The notes under the pieces: model-generated
What the model saw: only the letters and a program-made list of their open reading frames with translations
Database searches by the model: none
Told to the model about the DNA's origin: nothing
Position numbers and translations under genes: made by a program
Shown here: one piece after another, positions 26,046 to 34,450 of the stretch
Position numbering within the stretch: position 1 is the first letter of the stretch
Layout of the letters: the number at the start of each line of letters is the position of its first letter
NCBI GenBank assembly: GCA_963722905.1
Contig: CAVROT010000015.1
Coordinates: 186,001 to 250,000 of the forward strand
Origin: CAVROT01 sp963722905
Lineage (GTDB): Bacteria > Pseudomonadota > Alphaproteobacteria > Rhodobacterales > Rhodobacteraceae
Reading direction: 5' to 3'
Length of the DNA: 64,000 bases

Positions 26046-27401
26046 TCAGGCCCCCAACAGCGCGGCATCGAAGGGATAGCGGGTGAGGTTCTCGTGCCCA
26101 TCCTCGGTGATGAGCACCTGATCCTCCAGCTTGATCGAGAAATCGCCGCCCTCGGGGCTGACCAGCGCCTCGACGCACAGGACCATGCCCGGCTCTAGAA
26201 CGTGATCGAAGGCGCCCCGCACCATCTGGTCGGGATAGGCGACGAGGGGCCACTCGTCGCACAGGCCCACCCCGTGCATCATGCAGCCGTACTTCTGCTT
26301 TTGGTATTTTTCGTCCAATCGGTGTCCGGCGGCGACGATGTCCTCGATGCGAACGCCGGGGCGCAGCAGGGCCGTGTTGTGGCGCACATGCTCGATCCCG
26401 TGGTTCATCGCGTCGATCATGTCGGCGCGGGGCCCGTTGGGGCCGAACCACCAGGTTCGGCTGATGTCGACGCAGATGCCGTAGCTGCCGACGAGATCGG
26501 TGTCGAAGGCCAGTATCTCGTTCTGTTGCAACACGCGCGGGCCGCATTCCTGGAACCACGGGTTCGTGCGCGGGCCGGTGGCCAGCAGCCGCGTTTCGAT
26601 CCATTCGCCGCCGCGGCGGATGTTCTCGGCATGCAGGACGGCCCAGATCTCGTCCTCGGACATGCCGGGCGCGGCGGCGGCATGCATGGCGGCCACGGCC
26701 GCCTCGCAGGCGTGGCTGGCGCAGCGCATGGCGCGTATCTCGTCGGGGCCCTTCACCGAGCGGGCCCGTTCGGTCACCTCCTCGCCCTCCATCACTTCGT
26801 ACCCGGCGGCGGTGAGGGCGCGGTACCCGGGCACCATGATCTTGTCGACCGCCAGCCGGCGGTTGCCGGCGGCATGGGCGCGCATGATCTCGTCCACGTC
26901 GCCGACGAACGCGCTGGCGGCATCCTCGACCCGGTCGCCGTTGGCGAAGTAGTACATGGACGCGCCCGAGCGCCGTTCGGCCACCAGAGGGTTGAAGTCG
27001 CTCAGGAAGGGCGAGCTCTTGTAGTCCCAGATCACCATGTGCCCGTCGGCGCAGAGCAGGACCGCGCGGAACGGATTGTGCGCGTTCCAGAGCTGCATGT
27101 TGGTCGTGTCGGTCGCGTAGCGGATGTTGAGCGGGTCGAACATCAGCAGCCCGCCGTAGTCGCGTTCGACGACGTGACGGGTCAGCCTCTCCCAGCGGAA
27201 GCGGCGCATCGCCTGGAGGTCGGGCAGGACCAGGCCCGCCGCCTCCCATTCGGCATAGGCGAGCGCAGTCGGCCCGATCTCGATCCGGTCGGCGTCGTTG
27301 GGCGTGTTGTCGTCCAGCATCGCGCCGCGCGTCGGGTCGAATTTCCGCACCTCTGCCTTGCCGGGATCGATCTTGCGTGTGTCGCGGAAGTGCCGGGTCA
27401 T
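26046..27401 (-). CDS. dddP: Dimethylsulfoniopropionate (DMSP) lyase DddP
   Basis: It cleaves the marine osmolyte DMSP to dimethyl sulfide and acrylate. It belongs to the M24 metallopeptidase fold but acts as a lyase. The 451 residues carry the full set of iron ligands I know for Ruegeria DddP, at a constant offset of +5: D300 and D302 (AFDTDLVGS), D312 (CVDISRTWW), H376 (MMHGVGLCDEW), E411 and E426. The catalytic Asp corresponds to D382 in HGVGLCDEW, a position that marks DddP rather than ordinary aminopeptidases. The ATG at 27401 fits the N-terminus MTRHFRDTRKIDPGKAE. Upstream lies a large inverted repeat. No other DMSP or acrylate gene is adjacent. Confidence 0.93.
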   Translation of the reverse strand: MTRHFRDTRKIDPGKAEVRKFDPTRGAMLDDNTPNDADRIEIGPTALAYAEWEAAGLVLPDLQAMRRFRWERLTRHVVERDYGGLLMFDPLNIRYATDTTNMQLWNAHNPFRAVLLCADGHMVIWDYKSSPFLSDFNPLVAERRSGASMYYFANGDRVEDAASAFVGDVDEIMRAHAAGNRRLAVDKIMVPGYRALTAAGYEVMEGEEVTERARSVKGPDEIRAMRCASHACEAAVAAMHAAAAPGMSEDEIWAVLHAENIRRGGEWIETRLLATGPRTNPWFQECGPRVLQQNEILAFDTDLVGSYGICVDISRTWWFGPNGPRADMIDAMNHGIEHVRHNTALLRPGVRIEDIVAAGHRLDEKYQKQKYGCMMHGVGLCDEWPLVAYPDQMVRGAFDHVLEPGMVLCVEALVSPEGGDFSIKLEDQVLITEDGHENLTRYPFDAALLGA

Positions 27402-27464
27402 CTTGCGATCTCTCTCGTCGTCCGAACAGACCGAGAGTAGGACGCCCACGACCCGGTTCGCACG

Positions 27465-27504
27465 CGCCAGCGACATTCTGGAACGTCGCAAAGCGTCGCT
27501 GGCG
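27465..27504 (-). promoter_or_regulatory. Nested inverted repeat upstream of dddP
   Basis: Perfect 10-bp arms CGCCAGCGAC (27465-27474) and GTCGCTGGCG (27495-27504) flank 20 nt. That spacer holds another GTCGC, so GCGAC-N10-GTCGC forms a second, nested palindrome. It starts 64 bp upstream of the dddP start codon, a suitable place for an operator of a DMSP- or acrylate-responsive regulator. Confidence 0.55.
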
Positions 27505-27827
27505 TTGGCATGGGCCGGTATCGGACAAGGCTTGCGACCGACTGCGACGTCGGGTCTGCGCAGTTCGACGGACTGGAATGTCGGCCGCCGGCCGGTCGCG
27601 CGTCGCCCTGTCGTGAAGGATCGCCGGCGCGGTTCGACGGCGGGCAGGAGGGCCGTCACGTCAGCGGTCGCATCGCGTCGATGACGTGGGACACCGGGGG
27701 GAGGCGGCCGGATCGGTGGCACGGCAGGTCCATCGCCGCCACGGCCAGAGAGCACGCGACCCCGCCCCCCTTGCCATCGGACGATCCGAACGGTCCCGAG
27801 CCTCGGCCCGACCGACCCGGTGCGGGC
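27505..27827. other. Gap between dddP and the histidine kinase gene
   Basis: About 320 bp upstream of dddP and downstream of the kinase gene, both on the minus strand. I see no gene, RNA or convincing terminator here. It probably holds the distal dddP promoter region. Confidence 0.5.
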
Positions 27828-29144
27828 CTAATCGATCGGGACCGCCTTACCCTTGCGACGCTCCGAGGGGCGCGGTGCGAGCATCTTCGCGTCGCGCGTA
27901 GGACGACAGGGACCAAGGGCTTCGACGTTGCGGTAGACGGGGATACGGATCCGGGCCGACATGGCACCCTCGCCTATGATCAAGTCCAGCTCTCCGCCGT
28001 GCATCTCGACAATGCGATTGGCCAGCGGCAGACCGAGGCCGATGCCGTCGGCGGCGCGTTCGCTGGGTTTGGCCCCCACCGCGAAGGCCCGCCAGACCGC
28101 CGCCTGACGGTCCGGCGCGATGCCGTGGCCATCGTCCGAAACGTCGATGTCGAGCTCGCCATTGGCCTGGCGCAGGACCGAGATCGCGCCGGAGGGTCCG
28201 CCGTGGGCGATGAAATTGGACAGCAGGCAGGCAAGAGCAAGCTCCAGCCGGGCGGCATCGCCGCGAATGATCGGGGCTTCGGCGACAAGGGCCACGTGAA
28301 GGGTCTTGCCGGAGATCTGGGCAAGCTTCTCGAACGTGCGCAGGACCCCGGCGACGATCTGGCCCAGATCGACCACACCCTCCTTTGGTGTCATGTCGCC
28401 GCTGCGCAGGTCGGTGAAGGCGAGGATGCTGTCGACGACGTCGTTGAGATGCCGGCCCGATGCGACAAGCGCCTCCAGCAGTTCGACCTGTTCCGCGTCG
28501 GCGGGCACGATGAGGTCGGCAAGGCCCAGGATGCCGTTCAAGGGCGTGCGGAGCTCGTGACTGACGAGCGACAGGAACTCGTCCTGCGCCTCCTGCCCGA
28601 TATCGCGCAGGCGTGCGGCCTGTACGGGGTCCGGCTCTGCGGGCAGCTCGTAGAACCGTGCCACCATGCCGGCGAGATGTTCCAGCTGTGCGACCTCATC
28701 ATCGGATGGCATGTCGCCCGGGGCAACATCGACGACGCAAAGCGTTCCCATACAGAACCCCGAGCTCAGGATGATGGGTGCCGACGCAGAGAACCTCAGA
28801 TGCGGCGCGTTGACGACGATCGGATGCCGGGCCGAGCGTGCGTCCAGGGTGGTGTCGGGAATGACGATGGTCTTTTTTTTCGCGACGGTGAAGGCGCAAA
28901 GCGAAAGCTCGCGCGGCGTCCCGTCGAGGTCGTAGCCGTCGATGGCAAGGAAGGTCTGGTCCTCCCTGCTGATCAGGGAAAGAAACGCGATCGGCTTTCC
29001 CATGATCCGGCGGGCCAGGGCGGTCACATGATCGAAGAATGGATCGCTGCGCCGCGCGCCCAGGTCCAGAGTGTCCAGAACCCCGCACCGCGCATGTTCG
29101 TTCGCCGGCACCGGGTAGGAGCGTATCGGTCTCATCTCGCTCAT
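27828..29144 (-). CDS. GAF-domain sensor histidine kinase
   Basis: A soluble sensor kinase of 438 residues without membrane segments. An N-terminal GAF domain covers about residues 30-165 (KPIAFLSLISREDQTFLAIDG, RELSLCAFTVAKK, SSGFCMGTLCVVD). A HisKA dimerisation domain has the phospho-acceptor H196 in SLVSHELRTPLNGILGLADL. The ATPase domain has N-box ACLLSNFIAHGG, ISVSDDGHGIAP-like DVSDDGHGIAP, and GIGLGLPLANRIVEMHGGEL. The basic tail RPSERRKGKAVPID is unconserved. No response regulator is adjacent, so it is an orphan. The GAF type resembles light- or redox-sensing kinases, but the chromophore Cys cannot be assigned. Confidence 0.88.
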   Translation of the reverse strand: MSEMRPIRSYPVPANEHARCGVLDTLDLGARRSDPFFDHVTALARRIMGKPIAFLSLISREDQTFLAIDGYDLDGTPRELSLCAFTVAKKKTIVIPDTTLDARSARHPIVVNAPHLRFSASAPIILSSGFCMGTLCVVDVAPGDMPSDDEVAQLEHLAGMVARFYELPAEPDPVQAARLRDIGQEAQDEFLSLVSHELRTPLNGILGLADLIVPADAEQVELLEALVASGRHLNDVVDSILAFTDLRSGDMTPKEGVVDLGQIVAGVLRTFEKLAQISGKTLHVALVAEAPIIRGDAARLELALACLLSNFIAHGGPSGAISVLRQANGELDIDVSDDGHGIAPDRQAAVWRAFAVGAKPSERAADGIGLGLPLANRIVEMHGGELDLIIGEGAMSARIRIPVYRNVEALGPCRPTRDAKMLAPRPSERRKGKAVPID

Positions 29145-29223
29145 GCGGGCCCCCCACTTGCGTGAACCGAAGGGTTAGCACCGAATCGAATAAGCTTTCG
29201 CTAACGCGCTTCGCGGGTCCCAC

Positions 29224-29261
29224 AAAAATCCGGGCGGGCGCCAGGGATGACGCCCGCCCGG
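29224..29261 (-). terminator. Rho-independent terminator of glnBA
   Basis: A perfect 11-bp stem (CCGGGCGGGCG at 29230-29240 with its complement at 29251-29261) and a 10-nt loop are followed on the minus strand by ATTTTTG. It begins 26 bp after the native glnA stop at 29287. Confidence 0.88.
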
Positions 29262-29286
29262 TCGTGTCGCAAATCCGGCGTTGCGG

Positions 29287-30694
29287 TCAGCAGCCGTAGT
29301 ACATCTTGAACTCGATCGGGTGGGGGGTGTGCTCGTAGGCGTAGATCTCTTCCCACTTCGAGATCCATGTAACCTTCGATCTGCGAGGCGGTGAAGACGT
29401 CGCCCTTGAGCAGGAAGTCGTGGTCCTTCTCCAGCTCGTCCATCGCCTCGCGCAGGCTGGCGCAGACGGTGGGGATGTCGGCCAGCTCTTCGGGCGGCAG
29501 GTCGTAGAGGTCCTTGTCCATCGCCTCGCCCGGATGGATGCGGTTCTCGATCCCGTCCAGCCCGGCCATCAACAGCGCGGAAAAGCAGAGGTAGGGGTTC
29601 GCCGACGGGTCCGGGAACCGCGCCTCGACGCGCTTGGCCTTGGGCGACTCGGCCCACGGGATGCGGACGCAGCCCGAGCGGTTGCGCGCGGAATAGGCCC
29701 GCAGCACCGGCGCCTCGAAACCGGGGATCAGGCGCTTGTAGCTGTTTGTCGCGGGGTTGGTGAACGCGTTGAGCGCCTTGGCGTGCTTGAGGATGCCGCC
29801 GATGTAGAACAGCGCCTCGTCGCTGAGGTCGGCGTACTTGTCACCGCCAAAGAGCGGCGCGCCATCCTTCCAGATCGACATGTTCACGTGCATGCCGGTG
29901 CCGTTGTCGCCCGCGATGGGCTTGGGCATGAACGTTGCCGACTTGCCGTAGGCGTGGGCCACGTTGTGGATGACGTATTTGTACTTCTGCAGCTCATCGG
30001 CCTGCTTGGTGAGGCTGTCGAAGATCAGTCCCAGTTCGTGCTGGCAGGACGCGACCTCGTGGTGGTGCTTGTCCACCTTCATGCCCATGCGCTTCATCGT
30101 CGACAGCATCTCGGACCGGATGTCCTGCGCGTCGTCCGTCGGGTTCACGGGGAAATACCCGCCCTTGATGCCCGGGCGGTGGCCCATGTTGCCCATCTCG
30201 TACTCGGTGTCCGAGTTCCACGACGCGTCGTTCGCGTCGACCTCGTAGGACACCTTGTTCATCTGGACGGCGAAGCGGACGTTGTCGAAGAGGAAGAACT
30301 CGGCCTCGGGGCCCATGTAGGCGGTGTCGCCGATGCCGGTGGACTTGAGGTAGGCCTCGGCGTTCTGGGCGGTGCCGCGCGGATCGCGGTCGTAGCGCTC
30401 CATCGTGTCGGGCTCGACCACGGTGCAGTGCACCGCCAGCGTCTTTTCGGCGTAGAACGGGTCCAGGTAGGCCGAGGTCGGGTCCGGCATCAGCTTCATG
30501 TCGGACTGGTCGATGCTCTTCCATCCGGCGATGGACGAGCCGTCGAACATGAAGCCTTCCTCGATGAAGTCGGCGTCGACCTGGTCGGCCATGACGGTCA
30601 CGTGCTGGAGCTTGCCGCGCGGGTCCGTGAAGCGGATGTCGACATATTCGACATCCTCGTCCTTCATTGTGGAGAGCATCGTATCGGTGGTCAT
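29287..30694 (-). CDS. glnA: Glutamine synthetase type I, frame broken near 29359
   Basis: It makes glutamine from glutamate, ammonia and ATP, the main ammonia-assimilation step. Active-site segments are intact: FMFDGSSIAGWKSID, GPEAEFFLFDN, NGTGMHVNMSIWK, NPATNSYKRLIPGFEAP and RIPWAESPKAKRVEARFPDP. The adenylylation Tyr is exactly Y397 in DLYDLPPEE. After QIEGYMDL (codon about 445) one extra base near 29359 shifts the frame. Removing it restores KWEEIYAYEHTPHPIEFKMY plus YGC and the stop at 29287-29289, giving 468 residues, the standard length. As sequenced, the frame would run on to 29201, through the terminator. It is the second gene of glnBA. Confidence 0.94.
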
Positions 30695-30745
30695 CTGTGT
30701 CTCTTTCCTTCGTTACTGGGCACGGTGGATCGCGGTATCGGCGGA

Positions 30746-31084
30746 TCAGATCGCATCGACGCCGTGCTCGCCCGTGCGAATGCGGATCGCCTGTTCGACC
30801 GGCATGACAAAGATCTTCCCGTCGCCGATCTTGTCGGTCTTGGCGGCCTGAATGATGGCCGCGATGGCGGCGTCGACCTGGCCGTCGTCCAGCACGACCT
30901 CGATCTTCACCTTGGGCAGAAAATCCACCACGTACTCGGCCCCGCGGTAAAGCTCGGTATGACCCTTCTGGCGTCCGAATCCCTTGACCTCCAGCACGCT
31001 GAGACCCTGGACGCCGATCTCCTGCAGCGCCTCCTTGACCTCGTCCAGCTTGAACGGCTTGATGATCGCCTCGATCTTCTTCAT
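30746..31084 (-). CDS. glnB: Nitrogen regulatory protein P-II
   Basis: A trimeric signal protein of 112 residues that senses 2-oxoglutarate, ATP and glutamine and controls glutamine synthetase adenylylation and the NtrB/NtrC system. The start MKKIEAIIKPFKLDEVKEAL, the uridylylation residue Y51 in the T-loop (GAEYVVDF), and the C-terminal GKIFVMPVEQAIRIRTGE are typical of GlnB. It lies 51 bp upstream of glnA in the same operon, the standard alphaproteobacterial arrangement. Confidence 0.97.
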   Translation of the reverse strand: MKKIEAIIKPFKLDEVKEALQEIGVQGLSVLEVKGFGRQKGHTELYRGAEYVVDFLPKVKIEVVLDDGQVDAAIAAIIQAAKTDKIGDGKIFVMPVEQAIRIRTGEHGVDAI

Positions 31085-31202
31085 GGCGGCAACGCCTCCC
31101 TTTCCGGTGCCGTGTTTCAGACCATGCCGCGACGCGGGGAACAATCGGGCGGGCGGGGCGGGGCGGCAGCTGCTCCGCCGGCGGCTCGGACGTCGCCGCT
31201 TT

Positions 31203-31231
31203 ATTGGGCGCAATGCCTTGGGATTGGGCGC
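31203..31231 (+). promoter_or_regulatory. Direct repeats between glnB and the NAD(P)HX repair gene
   Basis: ATTGGGCGC occurs twice, at 31203-31211 and 31223-31231, exactly 20 bp apart (two helical turns). The site lies just upstream of the GTG start at 31250 and in the divergent glnB promoter region. It is a candidate operator with no identified regulator. Confidence 0.4.
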
Positions 31232-31249
31232 CGGGAAAACGAGGTTCAA

Positions 31250-32968
31250 GTGCTGGAACTCCTGACCGCCGCACAGATGCGCGCCATCGAGAGGGACGCG
31301 ATCGACAGCGGCGCCGTGACCGGACTGGAGCTGATGGAGCGGGCCGGCGCGGGCGCCGTCGCGGCGATCCTTGCCATGTGGCCGTCCCTGAACGCGCCGG
31401 GCACCGACAGCGGCCCGCATCGCGCCGTCGTCCTCTGCGGTCCGGGCAACAACGGCGGCGACGGCTTCGTCGTCGCGCGCATGCTGCATGCCCGGGGGTG
31501 GGCGGTGGAGGTGTATTGTTGCGGCGAACCCGACAATCTGCCGCACGATGCCCGGGCGAACTGCCAGCGGTGGAAGGAGATCGGAGCGGTCCATCCGCTG
31601 GCTGCTGTCATGCAGAGTGAACCGGGTACCCCGAGTTTCGGGCCGCCCTGCAAGGGTGTCGTCGTGGACGCCCTCTTCGGGACCGGTCTCGCGCGCCCCC
31701 TGAGCCGGGACTTGGCCGGACCTCTGATGCGGGCGCGCATGATGGCCCTGTCGACGTCCCTCGGATTCGTGTCGCTGGATTGCCTGTCCGGCGTCTGCTG
31801 CGACAGTGGCCGTTATCTGGCCCCCGGTGCCGCTGCGTGGACCACAATCGAACTCTGCGTGACGTTCCACCGCCGCAAGGTCGGCCACGCGACAGGAGAA
31901 TTTCCCAACCTTTGCGGTCGGGTCTCTGTCGTTGACATCGGCCTGGAGGATCCGGAACCCGGGGCCATCGTCGGCGATGTGGCGATGATCAGGGCGCCGA
32001 GAGGTGGCAGGGTCGCGACACCCGGGAACCGGCCTGCCTTCAGGCGGACGGTGCTCCTGCCGGCAGCGACGCATGGCGACCGCGCCGTCCTCGTCGACAG
32101 GGCCGGGACGATAATCGACAAGGCCGCGACCGGCGGCCACAAGTTCGATCACGGCCATGCCATGATCCTGTCTGGCGACGTCGGGCGGGGCGGGGCGGCG
32201 CGGCTGGCGGCACGAGGCGCGCTGCGCATCGGGGCGGGGCTGGTGACGGTGGGATGTCCGCCCGCCGCGCTGATCGAGAACGCGGCGCGGCTCGATGCGA
32301 TCATGCTGCGGGCGGTGCGGGATGGGGATGCCCTGACCGGAATGCTGGAGGATGCGCGGGTGAAGGCCCTCTGCGTCGGGCCGGGCCTCGGTACCGGAGC
32401 GCGGGACGCGGGGCTGGTCCGCGCGGCGCTCGGGGCCACCGCCGAGGGGCCTGACCGGACGGCGCGCGGCCTCGTGCTGGACGGCGATGCTCTGACCTTG
32501 CTGGCATCGGACGCCGATCTCTTCGCGTTGCTCCATGACATGTGCGTCCTCACCCCCCATGCCGGCGAATTCGCGCGTCTCTTTCCCGATATCGCAGATC
32601 GGCTGGACGCGCCCGCCACGACCGGGCCGGCCTTCTCCAAGCTCGACGCCGCGCGCGCGGCCGCCGCGCGGGCCGGATGCACGGTGGTCTTCAAGGGCCC
32701 GGACACGGTGATCGCAGCCCCCGATGGCACTGCCGCGATCAACGCTGCCGCCTATGAGCGCAAGGCGCCTTGGCTGGCCACCGCAGGATCGGGTGATGTT
32801 CTGGCGGGGTTCGTCACTGGCCTTCTGGCGCGGGGATGGCTGCCGACATCGGCGGCCGGGGACGCGGCATGGCTGCATGTCGAATGCGCTCTGGCGTTCG
32901 GCCCCGGCTTGATCGCAGAGGATCTGCCCGAACAGCTGCCGAAGGTGCTACGACACCTTTGTCCGTGA
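31250..32968 (+). CDS. nnrD: Bifunctional NAD(P)H-hydrate epimerase / ADP-dependent dehydratase
   Basis: It repairs damaged NADH and NADPH hydrates. The N-terminal epimerase domain (residues about 1-230) has MLELLTAAQMRAIERDAI, LELMERAG, CGPGNNGGDGFVVAR and VVDALFGTGLARPL. The C-terminal kinase-like dehydratase domain has GHAMILSGD...GGAARLAARGALRIGAGLVTV, VGPGLGTG, LDGDALTLL, LTPHAGEFARLFP, VFKGPDTVIA and the catalytic ATAGSGDVLAG. The start is a GTG at 31250. It is divergent from glnB and ends 12 bp from the convergent carboxypeptidase gene. The segment around residues 165-195 (MALSTSLGFVSLDCLSGVCC) departs from the usual SVDLPSG motif, which is slightly odd. Confidence 0.94.
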   Translation: MLELLTAAQMRAIERDAIDSGAVTGLELMERAGAGAVAAILAMWPSLNAPGTDSGPHRAVVLCGPGNNGGDGFVVARMLHARGWAVEVYCCGEPDNLPHDARANCQRWKEIGAVHPLAAVMQSEPGTPSFGPPCKGVVVDALFGTGLARPLSRDLAGPLMRARMMALSTSLGFVSLDCLSGVCCDSGRYLAPGAAAWTTIELCVTFHRRKVGHATGEFPNLCGRVSVVDIGLEDPEPGAIVGDVAMIRAPRGGRVATPGNRPAFRRTVLLPAATHGDRAVLVDRAGTIIDKAATGGHKFDHGHAMILSGDVGRGGAARLAARGALRIGAGLVTVGCPPAALIENAARLDAIMLRAVRDGDALTGMLEDARVKALCVGPGLGTGARDAGLVRAALGATAEGPDRTARGLVLDGDALTLLASDADLFALLHDMCVLTPHAGEFARLFPDIADRLDAPATTGPAFSKLDAARAAAARAGCTVVFKGPDTVIAAPDGTAAINAAAYERKAPWLATAGSGDVLAGFVTGLLARGWLPTSAAGDAAWLHVECALAFGPGLIAEDLPEQLPKVLRHLCP

Positions 32969-32980
32969 TCCCCGGCGCCG

Positions 32981-34450
32981 TCAGAGTCTGTAGATTGCCC
33001 CGAACTTCGCCTCCAGATAGTTTAGCAACGGTTCCTCGTCCGGCGCGCTGCCGCTGGCCCGCGCGATGAGGTCGCGCGGCGTGTACAGCCCACCGTGTCT
33101 TTGGACGTTCGCGCCCAGCCACCCGGTCGCCGGCGACGCGTCGCCCCGCGACAGCGCGGCGTCCAGATCGGGCAGGTCCCGGCGCAGGGCCGCGTGGAGG
33201 CAGCCGGCGTAGACGTTGCCCAGCGTGTAGGTCGGGAAATAGCCGAAGAGTCCCGCCGACCAGTGAACGTCCTGCAACACCCCGTTCGACGGCCGGTCAA
33301 CGGGATAGCCGAAATCGTCGGCGAAGCGAGCGTTCCACGCTTCCTCCAGTTCCGCTGCCTCCAACGTACCGGTGATGAGCGCACGTTCCAGGTCGTAGCG
33401 CAGAAGGACGTGGAGGTTGTACTGGACCTCGTCCGCCTCGGTGCGGATGAAGCCCCGGTTCAGGCGGTTCACGGTGCCGTAGAACCCGTCCGCGTCCATT
33501 CCCAGATCGCCGAAGGTCGTCGTCATCCGGCCATGCAGCCAGCCGGTGAAGGCCCGGCCGCGGCCCAGCTGGTTCTCGTAGATGCGGCTCTGGCTTTCGT
33601 GGACCCCCATCGACACGCCTTGCCCCAATGGCGTCAGCGCATGGGCGGCGTCGATGTTCTGCTCGTAGGCGCCGTGCCCGACCTCGTGCATCGTCGAATA
33701 TATGCAGTTGAAGGGATCGTCGGCGACGGTGCGCATGGTAATCCGTACGTCGTCGCCCGACCCCGCGCTGAAGGGATGCACGGCCCGGTCGATGCGTCCG
33801 CGGGCAAGATCGTAGCCGAAGGCGACGGCCACCTCGCGGCTGAGCTCGGCCTGCGCTACGACGTCGAAATCGCCGCTCAGCGGCGCGGGCTGCCGCTGGG
33901 CGCCCAGCGCCGCGTCGCGCAGGGCGATGAGACGCGGGCGCAGGGCGCCGAACATCGCGGTCAGCTGTGCCGCGGTGGCGCCGGGCTCGTATTCGTCGAG
34001 GAGCGCATCGTAGGGATCGCCGCCATCCGCCAGCGCATGGGCGGCCTCGCGGGTCAGCGTCACGACCTCTGACAACACAGGAACGAAGGCAACGGCATCC
34101 TCGGTCGCGCGGGCGGCGGCCCAGCGTCCCTGCGCCACGCTGGTCACGCGCGCGATGCGCGCGGCCAGGGCGGCGGGGACGCGGCGCGTCCGCTCCCAAC
34201 TGCGGGTGATATGGCGCAGCTGCGCCGCGGCGATATCATCCTCGGCCTGCGCCCGAGCCAGCCAGTCCCCGATGCGGGGATCGGTGCGGCGGGCGTGAAG
34301 CACGGTCTCGATCGCCGCCATCTCCTCGCCGCGCTGGTCGGCGGCGCCGGGCGGCATGACGGTGTCGCGGTCCCACCCGAGGCGGGTGGCGACCTGCGAC
34401 AGCGCCTCCGTCTCGCGCTGGAAGGCCATGAGGTCGGCATAGGCGCTCAT
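32981..34450 (-). CDS. M32-family carboxypeptidase (carboxypeptidase Taq type)
   Basis: A zinc metallocarboxypeptidase of 489 residues that removes C-terminal amino acids from peptides in the cytoplasm. The zinc motif HEVGH is in IYSTMHEVGHGAYEQNID. It is followed by GVSMGVHESQSRIYENQLGR, with the third ligand Glu in that helix, and later by IRTEADEVQYNLHVLLRYDLE and GYFPTYTLGNVYA. The start at 34450 overlaps the end of the heme A synthase gene by 4 bp, so the two are probably co-transcribed. Confidence 0.95.
   Translation of the reverse strand: MSAYADLMAFQRETEALSQVATRLGWDRDTVMPPGAADQRGEEMAAIETVLHARRTDPRIGDWLARAQAEDDIAAAQLRHITRSWERTRRVPAALAARIARVTSVAQGRWAAARATEDAVAFVPVLSEVVTLTREAAHALADGGDPYDALLDEYEPGATAAQLTAMFGALRPRLIALRDAALGAQRQPAPLSGDFDVVAQAELSREVAVAFGYDLARGRIDRAVHPFSAGSGDDVRITMRTVADDPFNCIYSTMHEVGHGAYEQNIDAAHALTPLGQGVSMGVHESQSRIYENQLGRGRAFTGWLHGRMTTTFGDLGMDADGFYGTVNRLNRGFIRTEADEVQYNLHVLLRYDLERALITGTLEAAELEEAWNARFADDFGYPVDRPSNGVLQDVHWSAGLFGYFPTYTLGNVYAGCLHAALRRDLPDLDAALSRGDASPATGWLGANVQRHGGLYTPRDLIARASGSAPDEEPLLNYLEAKFGAIYRL

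Noticed and set aside
29201..29286. C-terminal extension of glutamine synthetase as sequenced
   Set aside because: It arises only from the frame break near 29359, reads through a terminator and matches no GlnA.
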